DNA of 64,000 nt. Origin: Enterococcaceae bacterium (GTDB lineage: Bacteria > Bacillota > Bacilli > Lactobacillales > Enterococcaceae). Shown here piece after piece: positions 8,773-19,489 of the stretch. The position numbers and the translations under genes are program-made. Position 1 is the first letter of the stretch. Every line of letters starts with the position of its first letter. A model generated the notes under the pieces. It was not told where the DNA came from. It saw only the letters and a program-made list of their open reading frames with translations, and ran no database searches. The DNA lies in NCBI GenBank assembly GCA_022649665.1, contig JALCOL010000004.1, positions 124,001 through 188,000 on the forward strand, in the 5' to 3' direction.

Positions 8773-9566
8773 TGAAACAGCGTGTGATCACAGCGGTTGT
8801 TGCGCTGCTGCTGTTCATTCCGATCCTCTGGCTCGGCGGGCTGCCGCTGCAATTGACTGCGGCGGCTCTTGGGATCATCGGGCTCTATGAACTGTTCCAT
8901 ATGAAAGGGCTGGAGATCTTCAGCTTTGAAGGAGTCGTCGCGGTCCTCGCGATGTGCGCTCTGGTGCTGCCGGTCGAAGATTGGCTGCCGTTTATCAAGG
9001 GAGACGACTTGGATCTGTTTTATTTCTTCGTGATGATCCTGCTGGCCGCGCAAGTGATCTCGAAAAACGCTTATACGATCGACGAAGCCGCTTTCCCAGT
9101 GATCGCGACGCTTTACGTCGGGATGGGTTTTAAATATTTGATCGCCGCGCGCCATGCAGGGTTTATCATTCTTTTATATGCACTCCTTGTAGTTTGGGCG
9201 ACCGACATCGGGGCCTATTTGATCGGCCGCAAATTTGGCAAACACAAATTAGCACCAGACATTTCGCCAAATAAAACGATCGAAGGCTTCCTCGGCGGGA
9301 TCATTTCGGCGATCATTGTCAGCGCCGCTTACGTATTTGCTTTCGGCGGCGGAGATGATTTTGTCTTCAGTCTGCCGCTGATGCTCTTTTTGACCGCGAT
9401 CTTCTCGGTGTTTGGACAATTCGGCGACTTGGTCGAATCAGCGATCAAACGCCACTACGGCGTAAAAGATTCCGGCAAGATCTTGCCGGGTCACGGCGGG
9501 ATCTTGGATCGCTTCGATAGTCTCTTGTTTGTCTTTCCGCTGATGCATTTGATCGGCTTATTTTAG
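8772..9566 (+). CDS. cdsA: Phosphatidate cytidylyltransferase
   Basis: CdsA makes CDP-diacylglycerol from phosphatidate and CTP in the membrane, the branch point of phospholipid synthesis. The 264-residue protein has about eight hydrophobic segments and the CdsA signature near its end (VKDSGKILPGHGGILDRFDS). Mid-protein DIGAYLIGRKFGKHKLAPDI and SPNKTIEGFLGG are also family motifs. The gene starts on the last base of the uppS stop and is followed 27 bases later by rseP. Confidence 0.97.
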   Translation: MKQRVITAVVALLLFIPILWLGGLPLQLTAAALGIIGLYELFHMKGLEIFSFEGVVAVLAMCALVLPVEDWLPFIKGDDLDLFYFFVMILLAAQVISKNAYTIDEAAFPVIATLYVGMGFKYLIAARHAGFIILLYALLVVWATDIGAYLIGRKFGKHKLAPDISPNKTIEGFLGGIISAIIVSAAYVFAFGGGDDFVFSLPLMLFLTAIFSVFGQFGDLVESAIKRHYGVKDSGKILPGHGGILDRFDSLLFVFPLMHLIGLF

Positions 9567-9593
9567 CCGACCCATTTAGAAAGAAGGAAAAGC

Positions 9594-10874
9594 ATGGACG
9601 GATTAAGGACCATTATTACATTTATCATCGTTTTCGGGCTGATCGTGATCGTCCATGAGTTTGGACATTACTTTATGGCAAAGCGCTCCGGGATCTTGGT
9701 GCGCGAGTTTTCGATCGGGATGGGGCCGAAACTCTTCCAGCACCAAAGTAAAGACGGCACGACCTATACGATCCGCTGGCTGCCTTTGGGCGGTTACGTG
9801 CGGATGGCGGGCGAAGGCGAAGATGAAAGCGAGCTGCGCCCGGGAACCCCGGTCGCGATCGAAGTCGATCCGGCTGGTGTCGTCCAAACGATCAACCTCA
9901 GCAAAAAAGTGCAGCTGGCAAATGCTTTGCCGCTCGAAGTGACGGAAACGGATTTGGAAGACAAGCTGTTTATTGCCGGCTATATCATCGGCAATGAAGA
10001 TGAAGTCAAACAGTTCCCGGTCGATCATGACGCGGAGCTGATCGAAGAAGACGGTACGAAGATCCGGATCGCACCGCGAGATGTTCAGTTTCAAAGCGCG
10101 CGCCTTTCCCGCCGGATCTTGACGAATTTTGCCGGACCCTTCAACAACTTTCTCTTAGGAACGGTTCTTTTTATCATCGTGATCTTTATGCAGGGCGGCG
10201 TGCCTGATTATCAAACGAATCAGCTGGGTTCAGTCGTGAAAGACTCGCCAGCGGCGGCTGCCGGACTGAAAGCGGGCGACCGCGTCACCGCGATCGACGG
10301 GAAAAAGACTTCGTCGTGGCAGGATATCACAAGTTCGATCACGGCTGGCGGCGGCAAGGCGCTCACACTAACGGTCAAGCGCGGCACAAAAACGCAGCAA
10401 GCGACCGTGACGCCGAAGATCACTGAACAAAACGGTCAAAAAGTCGCGCAAGTCGGGATCGGCGTACAAATGAAGACCGGCTTCGGCGAGAAGCTCATCG
10501 GCGGGTTCACGACTGCTTGGCAGAATTCGCTGCAGATCTTTAAAGCACTCGGCAATTTGATCACCGGCTTCAGTTTGAACAAGCTGGGCGGACCGGTGAT
10601 GATCTTCAAACTATCTTCTGAAGCCGCGAAAAGCGGGCTTTTGACCGTGATCACCTTTACCGCGATGCTCAGCATGAACCTTGGGATCATGAATCTTCTG
10701 CCGATCCCGGCCCTTGATGGCGGCAAGCTCGTCTTGAACGCGATCGAAGGAGTACGCGGCAAACCGCTCAGTCCGGAAAAAGAAGGGATCTTGACCATGA
10801 TCAGCTTTGTCTTGCTTTTGATCTTGATGATCGCGGTCACGTGGAACGATTTCCAGCGTTTTTTCATTAAATAA
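9594..10874 (+). CDS. rseP: Site-2 protease RseP/Eep
   Basis: An intramembrane zinc metalloprotease that cleaves membrane-spanning substrates such as anti-sigma factors and, in enterococci, signal-peptide pheromone precursors (known for Eep). The 426-residue protein has HEFGH at residues 21-25 inside the first membrane segment and a PDZ domain around residues 205-275 (DSPAAAAGLKAGDRVTAIDG). The second catalytic motif, NLLPIPALDGG, lies near residue 365. This order, uppS-cdsA-rseP-proS-polC, is conserved in Lactobacillales. Confidence 0.96.
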   Translation: MDGLRTIITFIIVFGLIVIVHEFGHYFMAKRSGILVREFSIGMGPKLFQHQSKDGTTYTIRWLPLGGYVRMAGEGEDESELRPGTPVAIEVDPAGVVQTINLSKKVQLANALPLEVTETDLEDKLFIAGYIIGNEDEVKQFPVDHDAELIEEDGTKIRIAPRDVQFQSARLSRRILTNFAGPFNNFLLGTVLFIIVIFMQGGVPDYQTNQLGSVVKDSPAAAAGLKAGDRVTAIDGKKTSSWQDITSSITAGGGKALTLTVKRGTKTQQATVTPKITEQNGQKVAQVGIGVQMKTGFGEKLIGGFTTAWQNSLQIFKALGNLITGFSLNKLGGPVMIFKLSSEAAKSGLLTVITFTAMLSMNLGIMNLLPIPALDGGKLVLNAIEGVRGKPLSPEKEGILTMISFVLLLILMIAVTWNDFQRFFIK

Positions 10875-10909
10875 ATAGCAGTCTCAGCCAATGAACTGTT
10901 GAAGAATAG

Positions 10910-12631
<1,722 letters not shown>

Positions 12632-12658
12632 ATCAGCGATGTACAGGAGAAAAGACGG

Positions 12659-12694
12659 AAGGGCGTGATAATATTTTTGTCACTGCCCTTTTTG
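12659..12694 (+). terminator. Terminator after proS
   Basis: AAGGGCGTGA pairs with TCAC-T-GCCCTT around an AT-rich loop, followed by a T-rich run. polC begins 36 bases later. Confidence 0.7.
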
Positions 12695-12729
12695 TCTGAT
12701 ACCCTTTGTCTGAAAAGAAAGGAATCTCA

Positions 12730-15700
12730 ATGATGGACGAAAAAGAAATGTATCAGCGCCTCTTGGCCCAGATCGATCTGCAAGTCAAACCGGAAGATCT
12801 TCCGAAGATCCAAACGGGTCTTTTGGAAAAAGTGATCGTCCACAAAGAGAGCCGGCGCTATGAATTTCGGCTGCGTTTTCCGCAGATCTTGCCGGCCGAG
12901 CTCTATCAGCAGTTTTCCACGCAGCTTTATTTAGCGTTCCAAGAGATCGCGGCGGTCGAGATCAAGATCGCCGCCGATTCGCCCGCCTATGACCAAGCGC
13001 TGATCCAAGAGTACTGGACGATCATTTTGCAGCAGCCGAGCTGCAAAACGCCGATCCTTAAAGAGGCGATGCAGCAAGTAACGCCGGTGATCGATGAACA
13101 CGGTCAGATCATTTTAAAGGTGGCTCACGAGGGGATCCTGCCGTATTTGAAAGAGCACTATTTGGCGATCATGCAAGATGCTTACAGTACATTCGGCTTT
13201 CCGCCGCTGCGCTTTGAAGTACGGCTCGATCAGGAGCAAGCGAAAGAGACAAGAGAGAACTTTGCGCAGCAAAAAGCTGAACGCGATGCCAAAATGCAGG
13301 AAGTTTCCCAGCAGGCGATCGCGCTCAATCAGGAAAAGCAAAAAAAGCGTGCGGACAAAAAAGCCCAGCAAAAAGTCAAACATGTCCAGATCGGCCGCGT
13401 GATCGCTGATAAAGAGATCCCGACGCCGATGGAAGAGATCACTGAAGAAGAGCGGCGTGTCTTGATCGAAGGCGTGATCTTCAACAAAGAAGTTCGCGAC
13501 CTCAGAAGCGGGCGCAAGATCCTGATCCTAAAAATGACGGATTACACGTCGTCGTTTTCGGTCAAAAAGTTTTCGAATAACGAAGACGATGAAGCACAAT
13601 TTGCGGCACTTGAAGTCAATCAGTGGATCCGCGTGCGCGGCAGCGTCCAAGAAGATACGTTTATGCGCGACTTGGTCGTAAACGCCCAGGATATCGGGGC
13701 GATCCAGCATCCCGAGCGGATGGATCATGCGGAAGAAAAACGTTCTGAGCTGCATCTTCATACGAATATGTCGCAGATGGACGCGACGAACACGATCACC
13801 GATTACGTCAAAACGGCTTCCTGCTGGGGATTTCCAGCGGTCGCCGTCACGGATCACGCAGCGGCACAGTCGTTTCCGGAAGCGTATCAAGCGGGGGAAA
13901 AATACGGTGTCAAAATTTTGTACGGCGTCGAAGCGAACGTAGTCGATGACCATGTACCGATCGCTTATAACGAGCAGCATCTCTCGCTTTCTGACGCGAC
14001 ATATGTCGTGTTCGATGTCGAGACGACCGGACTTTCGGCTGTTTATGACGTGATCATCGAGCTGGCGGCGGTCAAAATGCATAAAGGGAACGTGATCGAC
14101 AGTTTTGAAGAATTCATCGATCCCGGCCGTCCGCTTTCACCCAAAATCACCGAGTTGACCAGCATCACTGATGAAATGCTGCGCGGGCAGAAAAAAGAAG
14201 ACGAGGTCTTGAAGCGCTTTGCCGAATGGAGCAAAGATACGATCCTCGTGGCCCACAATGCCACTTTTGATATCGGCTTCTTGAACATGGGCTACAAACG
14301 GATCGGTTTGCCGGAAACGGATAATCCAGTCATCGATACGCTCGAATTCTCGCGTTTTTTGAATCCGCAATACAAGACGCACACACTGAACGTTTTGGCA
14401 AAAAAATTCAAAGTTGTGCTCGAACAGCATCACCGGGCGGTTTATGATTCGGAGACGACCGGCCGCTTGGCGTGGATCTTTATCGAAGACGCTGCTAAGC
14501 GCTACGATATCCACTATCATAACGAATTGAATGAACACGTCGGCGAAGGGGATGCCTATAAGCGCGCGCGGCCGTTTCACGCGATCCTGATGGCGCAGAC
14601 CCAAGCTGGACTTAAAAATCTGTTCAAGCTGATCTCAGCCAGCAATATCGATTATTTTTACCGCGTGCCGCGCATTCCGCGGGCGCTTTTGAGCAAATAC
14701 CGCGAGGGGATCCTTGTCGGCAGTGCTTGTGCAGAAGGCGAAGTCTTCACCGCGATGCTCGAGCGCGGGATCGTGCGCGCTAAGCAGCTTGCGAAATTTT
14801 ACGATTATTTGGAAGTCCAGCCGAAAGCGATGTACCAGCCGCTCTTGAACAATGAACGCGTCAAAAGTGAAAAAGATCTGGAAGAGATCGTTGAAAACTT
14901 TATCAAGATCGGGCGTGAACTCGATAAACCGGTCGTCGTGACCGGCGACGCGCATTATTTGAATCCGGAAGATCATATCTACCGCGAAGTCCTGATCAAT
15001 TCGATGCCGAACAATCCGCTGAACCGCACTGGCTTTCCGGAAGCGCACTTCCGGACGACGGAAGAAATGCTTGCTGACTTTTCTTATTTGCCGGAAGACG
15101 TCGCCAAAGAGATCGTGATCGACAATCCCAACAAGATCGCGGCGATGTGCGAAAAGATCGTGCCGGTCAAAGACAAATTGTATACGCCGAAGATCCCGGG
15201 CTCTGATGACGAGATCACGAAGCTGAGTTATGATAAAGCGCATGAACTTTACGGCGATCCTCTGCCGGAGATCGTTGAAAAACGCTTGGCAAAAGAGCTG
15301 CATTCGATCATTGAGAACGGCTTTTCAGTCATTTATCTGATCGCTCAAAAACTGGTGCACAAATCACTCAGCGACGGCTATCTAGTCGGCTCCCGCGGCT
15401 CGGTCGGTTCAAGTTTTGTCGCGACGATGAGCGGGATCACTGAAGTCAATCCTTTGCCGCCGCATTACCGCTGTCCAAAATGCCACTATTCGAAATTTTA
15501 TGAAGACGGCAGTTTCGGCTCGGGCTTTGATATGCCGGAAAAAGACTGCCCGGAATGCGGAACGTCGATGGTCAAAGACGGCCACGATATCCCGTTTGAA
15601 ACGTTTCTCGGCTTCCACGGCGACAAAGTTCCCGATATCGATCTGAACTTTTCGGGTGCCTATCAGCCGCAAGCGCACAACTATACGAAAGTGCTGTTCG

Positions 15701-17052
15701 GTGAAGATTATGTCTACCGCGCCGGAACGATCGGGACAGTCGCCGATAAGACGGCGTTCGGGTTTGTCAAAGCATATGAGCGCGATCACGATCTTCATTA
15801 CCGCGGCGCGGAGATCGACCGCTTAGCGAAAGGCGCGACCGGCGTCAAGCGGACGACCGGCCAGCACCCGGGCGGGATCATCGTCATCCCTGACTACATG
15901 GATGTCTATGATTTTACGCCGATCCAATTTCCGGCCGATGACCGGAATGCCGAATGGCGCACGACCCACTTCGATTTCCATTCGATCCATGACAATATTT
16001 TAAAACTCGATATCCTCGGGCATGATGATCCGACGGTGATCCGGATGCTCCAAGACCTTTCGGGGATAGATCCGAAAACGATCCGCGCTGATGATCCGGA
16101 GATCATGAAGATTTTTGAAGGCACTGAAGTTTTAGGTGTCACGCCTGAACAGATCTACTCCAATACCGGCACGCTCGGGATCCCGGAATTCGGGACGCGC
16201 TTCGTGCGCGGGATGCTTGAAGAAACCCACCCCTCGACATTTGCCGAACTGCTGCAGATCTCGGGGCTTTCCCACGGGACCGATGTTTGGCTTGGAAATG
16301 CTGAAGAACTGATCCGTGCCGGCAAAACGACGCTGGCCGAAGTGATCGGCTGCCGGGATGACATCATGGTCTACTTGCTGCATGCCGGTTTGGAAGACTC
16401 GCTGGCGTTCCAGATCATGGAACATGTCCGCAAAGGCAAAGGGATCCCAGATGAGTGGCAAGCGGAGATGCGCAAGAAAAATGTGCCGGAGTGGTATATC
16501 GCGTCGTGTTTGAAGATCAAATACATGTTCCCGAAAGCCCATGCGGCGGCATATGTCTTGATGGCGCTTCGAGTAGCGTATTTCAAAGTCTACTTCCCGA
16601 TCCTTTACTACTGCGCATATTTGTCGGTGCGCGGCCATGATTTTGAACCGGAAGTCATGAGCCAAGGCAATGCCGCGGTCAAGCGCCGGATGAAAGAGAT
16701 CAAAGACAAAGGACTTGACGCTTCTAAAAAAGAAAAAGACTTGATGACGGTCCTTGAGATCGTGAATGAAATGCAGGAGCGCGGGATCGAATTCAAGATG
16801 ATCGACATTTACCGCTCTGATGCGGCGAATTTTGTGATCGACGGCGATTCTTTGATCGCACCGTTTCGGGCGATCCCGGGACTCGGGGCCAACGTCGCTC
16901 AGCAGATCGTTCAAGCACGTCAAGATTCAAAATTCTTGTCCAAAGAAGATTTGATGAACCGCGGCAAAGTTTCTAAGACCCTGATCGAATACATGACGGA
17001 AAATCATGTATTGGACGGGCTGCCGGACGAAAATCAGCTCTCGCTCTTTTGA
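12730..17052 (+). CDS. polC: DNA polymerase III alpha subunit, PolC type
   Basis: PolC is the main replicative polymerase of Firmicutes, with built-in proofreading. The 1440-residue protein shows, in order, an N-terminal and OB-fold region and a PHP domain starting at [13 protein letters not shown] (about residue 340). The inserted DEDD exonuclease follows, with [10 protein letters not shown] (about 425) and HNATFDIGF. Then come four zinc-binding cysteines, in CPKCH and CPECG (about 913-940), the polymerase catalytic motif PDIDLNFSG (about 967) and a C-terminal helix-hairpin-helix region. AAAGG before ATG 12730 sets the start. It ends with LSLF, a plausible beta-clamp-binding tail. Confidence 0.98.
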   Translation: MMDEKEMYQRLLAQIDLQVKPEDLPKIQTGLLEKVIVHKESRRYEFRLRFPQILPAELYQQFSTQLYLAFQEIAAVEIKIAADSPAYDQALIQEYWTIILQQPSCKTPILKEAMQQVTPVIDEHGQIILKVAHEGILPYLKEHYLAIMQDAYSTFGFPPLRFEVRLDQEQAKETRENFAQQKAERDAKMQEVSQQAIALNQEKQKKRADKKAQQKVKHVQIGRVIADKEIPTPMEEITEEERRVLIEGVIFNKEVRDLRSGRKILILKMTDYTSSFSVKKFSNNEDDEAQFAALEVNQWIRVRGSVQEDTFMRDLVVNAQDIGAIQHPERMDHAEEKRSELHLHTNMSQMDATNTITDYVKTASCWGFPAVAVTDHAAAQSFPEAYQAGEKYGVKILYGVEANVVDDHVPIAYNEQHLSLSDATYVVFDVETTGLSAVYDVIIELAAVKMHKGNVIDSFEEFIDPGRPLSPKITELTSITDEMLRGQKKEDEVLKRFAEWSKDTILVAHNATFDIGFLNMGYKRIGLPETDNPVIDTLEFSRFLNPQYKTHTLNVLAKKFKVVLEQHHRAVYDSETTGRLAWIFIEDAAKRYDIHYHNELNEHVGEGDAYKRARPFHAILMAQTQAGLKNLFKLISASNIDYFYRVPRIPRALLSKYREGILVGSACAEGEVFTAMLERGIVRAKQLAKFYDYLEVQPKAMYQPLLNNERVKSEKDLEEIVENFIKIGRELDKPVVVTGDAHYLNPEDHIYREVLINSMPNNPLNRTGFPEAHFRTTEEMLADFSYLPEDVAKEIVIDNPNKIAAMCEKIVPVKDKLYTPKIPGSDDEITKLSYDKAHELYGDPLPEIVEKRLAKELHSIIENGFSVIYLIAQKLVHKSLSDGYLVGSRGSVGSSFVATMSGITEVNPLPPHYRCPKCHYSKFYEDGSFGSGFDMPEKDCPECGTSMVKDGHDIPFETFLGFHGDKVPDIDLNFSGAYQPQAHNYTKVLFGEDYVYRAGTIGTVADKTAFGFVKAYERDHDLHYRGAEIDRLAKGATGVKRTTGQHPGGIIVIPDYMDVYDFTPIQFPADDRNAEWRTTHFDFHSIHDNILKLDILGHDDPTVIRMLQDLSGIDPKTIRADDPEIMKIFEGTEVLGVTPEQIYSNTGTLGIPEFGTRFVRGMLEETHPSTFAELLQISGLSHGTDVWLGNAEELIRAGKTTLAEVIGCRDDIMVYLLHAGLEDSLAFQIMEHVRKGKGIPDEWQAEMRKKNVPEWYIASCLKIKYMFPKAHAAAYVLMALRVAYFKVYFPILYYCAYLSVRGHDFEPEVMSQGNAAVKRRMKEIKDKGLDASKKEKDLMTVLEIVNEMQERGIEFKMIDIYRSDAANFVIDGDSLIAPFRAIPGLGANVAQQIVQARQDSKFLSKEDLMNRGKVSKTLIEYMTENHVLDGLPDENQLSLF

Positions 17053-17060
17053 GCGCTGGT

Positions 17061-17089
17061 TTGCGTTTCCCCGCAGAGCGTGTTATAAT
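17061..17089 (+). promoter_or_regulatory. Promoter of the rimP-nusA-infB operon
   Basis: TTGCGT (17061-17066) and a perfect TATAAT (17084-17089) are 17 bases apart. The predicted start near 17096 lies upstream of the hairpin at 17112, so every transcript from it must pass that hairpin. Confidence 0.75.
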
Positions 17090-17111
17090 TGAAAACGATG
17101 ATGATAGTTGC

Positions 17112-17143
17112 AAAAAAGTGAGCGATTTTCGCTCACTTTTTTA
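17112..17143 (+). terminator. polC terminator or nusA-operon attenuator
   Basis: AAAAGTGAGCGA pairs perfectly with TCGCTCACTTTT around a three-base loop, followed by more T. It would end polC transcripts, but it also lies within the leader made from the 17061 promoter. Confidence 0.85.
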
Positions 17144-17168
17144 ATGGTCCGATGAAGGAGGGAAAAAC

Positions 17169-17639
17169 ATGAGTGTGGTCGATACGGTCACCACGATCGT
17201 GACGCCGATCCTTGAAGAAAAGGATTTTGATTTAGTTGATGTAGAATTTGTTAAAGAAGGTAAAAATTGGTTTTTGCGCGTGTTTATCGATAAAGACGGC
17301 GGGATCGATCTTGACGACTGTGTAGCTGTCAGCGAGATCTTGAGCGAACGGCTGGACACAATGGATCCCGATCCGATCCCACAAGCATATTTTCTTGAAG
17401 TTTCTTCGCCGGGCGCCGAGCGTCCTTTAAAAAAAGATAAAGATTTTGAACAGGCGCTGAATGAATATATCCACGTTTCGCTTTATCAAAGTTTAGACGG
17501 CGAGAAGCAGTTCGACGGTTTTCTGACAGCGATCGATAAAGAGACGCTGACGCTTAAAGTCCGCATCAAAACGCGAGAGAAAGAAATCATGATCCCGCGC
17601 AAGGAGATCGCCAAAGCGCGGCTTGCGATCCAATTTTGA
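17169..17639 (+). CDS. rimP: Ribosome maturation factor RimP
   Basis: RimP helps assemble the 30S subunit. The 156-residue protein has [20 protein letters not shown] and [18 protein letters not shown] in the N-terminal domain and a conserved SSPGAERPL near residue 80. The C-terminal SH3-like domain is intact. GAAGGAGGG precedes ATG. It is first in the rimP-nusA-ylxR-ylxQ-infB-rbfA transcription unit. Confidence 0.96.
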   Translation: MSVVDTVTTIVTPILEEKDFDLVDVEFVKEGKNWFLRVFIDKDGGIDLDDCVAVSEILSERLDTMDPDPIPQAYFLEVSSPGAERPLKKDKDFEQALNEYIHVSLYQSLDGEKQFDGFLTAIDKETLTLKVRIKTREKEIMIPRKEIAKARLAIQF

Positions 17640-17673
17640 GCGAACAGTTTAATTAAAAATGGAGGAAACAGAA

Positions 17674-18864
17674 TTGAGTAAAGAAATGTTGAACGCTTTA
17701 GATGCTTTGGAAGCTGAAAAAGGCGTTTCGAAAGAAATCGTGATCGAGGCTTTGGAAGCTGCCTTGGTTTCTGCATATAAACGTCATTACGGTCAAGCGC
17801 AAAACGTGAAAGTCGTTTTTGATGAGAAAAAAGGAAACGTGCATGTCTATGCAGTCAAAGAAGTAACTGAAGAAGTGATGGATTCGCAACTTGAAGTCAG
17901 CTTGAAAGACGCCCAAGAGATCAACAAGCATTATGAGATCGGCGACCATATCCAATTTGAAGTAACGCCGAAAAACTTTGGCCGGATCGCGGCGCAGACT
18001 GCCAAACAAGTGATCTTCCAGCGTGTCCGCGAAGCTGAACGGGAAAACATCTACAATGAATTTTCACAATATGAAAATGATATATTGACGGGTGTCGTTG
18101 AACGGCAAGACCGCCGCTATATTTATGTCAATCTCGGCAAGATCGAAGCAGTCCTTTCCAAAAAAGATCAAATGCCCAATGAACACTACCAGCCGCATGA
18201 CCGCATCAAAGTCTACGTGTCGGAAGTGCAAAATACTTCAAAAGGCCCGCAAGTTTTCGTGAGCCGCTCGCATCCTGATCTTTTGCGCCGCCTTTTCGAG
18301 CAGGAAGTTCCCGAGATTTATGACGGGATCGTCGAGATCGTGAGTATCGCGCGCGAAGCCGGCGACCGTTCGAAGATCGCTGTCAGAAGCTTGGATCCAA
18401 ATGTCGATCCAGTCGGCACTTGTGTCGGGCCAAAGGGCAGTCGTGTCCAAGCCGTCGTCAATGAATTGAAAGGCGAAAACATGGACATCGTCGAGTGGGA
18501 CAGCGATCCGGCACAATTCATCGCCAACGCGCTGAATCCAGCACAAGTTTCTGACGTCATTTTCAATGAAGAAAATCCGAAAGCCTGCATCGTCGTCGTT
18601 CCAGACGCACAATTGTCGCTCGCGATCGGCAAACGCGGTCAAAATGCCCGTTTGGCGGCAAAACTGACGAACCATAAGATCGATATCAAATCGGAATCCG
18701 ATATGCAGGAATATTATGAAAAGCTCGCTGAAGAAACGAATCAGCCGGAAGAAGCAGTTTCAGAAGAGACGGAAGCGGCAGATCCGGATCCAGCAAATGT
18801 TGAAGAAACACCGGCAGAAGCAGCAAACGAAGCTGCCGAAGACGAATCCACAAACGCAGAATAA
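17674..18864 (+). CDS. nusA: Transcription termination/antitermination factor NusA
   Basis: NusA binds RNA polymerase and controls pausing and termination. The 396-residue protein has an N-terminal polymerase-binding domain, an S1 domain (around residues 135-200, DILTGVVERQDRRYIYVNL) and two KH domains, the second holding LSLAIGKRGQNARLAAKL. A Glu/Ala-rich acidic tail of about 35 residues follows. The likely start is TTG at 17674 behind GGAGG; the ATG at 17659 overlaps the Shine-Dalgarno. It lacks the C-terminal acidic repeats of proteobacterial NusA, as is usual in Firmicutes. Confidence 0.96.
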   Translation: MSKEMLNALDALEAEKGVSKEIVIEALEAALVSAYKRHYGQAQNVKVVFDEKKGNVHVYAVKEVTEEVMDSQLEVSLKDAQEINKHYEIGDHIQFEVTPKNFGRIAAQTAKQVIFQRVREAERENIYNEFSQYENDILTGVVERQDRRYIYVNLGKIEAVLSKKDQMPNEHYQPHDRIKVYVSEVQNTSKGPQVFVSRSHPDLLRRLFEQEVPEIYDGIVEIVSIAREAGDRSKIAVRSLDPNVDPVGTCVGPKGSRVQAVVNELKGENMDIVEWDSDPAQFIANALNPAQVSDVIFNEENPKACIVVVPDAQLSLAIGKRGQNARLAAKLTNHKIDIKSESDMQEYYEKLAEETNQPEEAVSEETEAADPDPANVEETPAEAANEAAEDESTNAE

Positions 18865-18876
18865 GGGGGCAGCAGC

Positions 18877-19179
18877 ATGAAACCACGAAAGATCCCAATG
18901 CGCAAAGATGTGGTCAGCGGCGAAATGAAACCGAAAAAAGAATTAGTGCGGATCGTCCGCAATAAAGAAGGCGCTGTTGCGATCGACCCGACCGGCAAGA
19001 TGAACGGGCGCGGCGCTTATGTTTCATTAGAACCGGCGGATGTGAAAAAAGCTTGGAAAGGACATCTTTTGGACCGTGTCTTAGCAGTCAAGGTCACCGA
19101 AGAGTTTTACCAGGAACTATATGATTATGTCGAACATCAAAAAGCACGCAAGGAGCTCTTCGCCGATGGACAGCCGTAA
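18877..19179 (+). CDS. ylxR: YlxR family RNA-binding protein (RnpM)
   Basis: A 100-residue basic protein with the DUF448 signature: KIPMRKDVVSGEMKPKKELV, then the NGRGAYVSL motif. In Bacillus subtilis the family member binds RNase P RNA and modulates its activity (named RnpM). It sits in its conserved place between nusA and ylxQ. Its last codons overlap the ylxQ start by 14 bases, which suggests translational coupling. RBS: AAGGGGG. Confidence 0.93.
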   Translation: MKPRKIPMRKDVVSGEMKPKKELVRIVRNKEGAVAIDPTGKMNGRGAYVSLEPADVKKAWKGHLLDRVLAVKVTEEFYQELYDYVEHQKARKELFADGQP

Positions 19180-19468
19180 AGCACTTCAGCTTTTGGGGCT
19201 GGCACAGCGGGCCGGCGAGATCGTGAGCGGCGAAGAGCTGACGATCAAAGCAGTCCAAAAAAGACAAGTGTCACTCGTCTTGATCGCCAAAGAGACCGGA
19301 CGCGCTACGCGTAAAAAATGTATCGATAAATGCCAGTATTACAAAATACCGTTTTACGAGGAGCTGACAGAAGCAGAGCTCGCTCAAGCAATCGGCAAAC
19401 CGCGCAAGCTGATCGGCGTGAAAAGTACTGGATTTGCAAATAATATTTATAAAAATCTGCTTGAATAA
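19166..19468 (+). CDS. ylxQ: L7Ae-family RNA-binding protein YlxQ
   Basis: A 100-residue protein of the L7Ae/L30e/S12e/Gadd45 fold that binds kink-turn RNA. Visible features are LLGLAQRAGEIVSGEEL at the start and the K-turn-recognising strand VSLVLIAKETGRATRKK. The start at ATG 19166 is supported by AAGGAG inside the ylxR end; an upstream in-frame start has no RBS. Members are sometimes called RplGA. Its physiological target is not known from sequence. Confidence 0.92.
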   Translation: MDSRKALQLLGLAQRAGEIVSGEELTIKAVQKRQVSLVLIAKETGRATRKKCIDKCQYYKIPFYEELTEAELAQAIGKPRKLIGVKSTGFANNIYKNLLE

Positions 19469-19489
19469 AATCGTTAGGAAGGTGATTGC

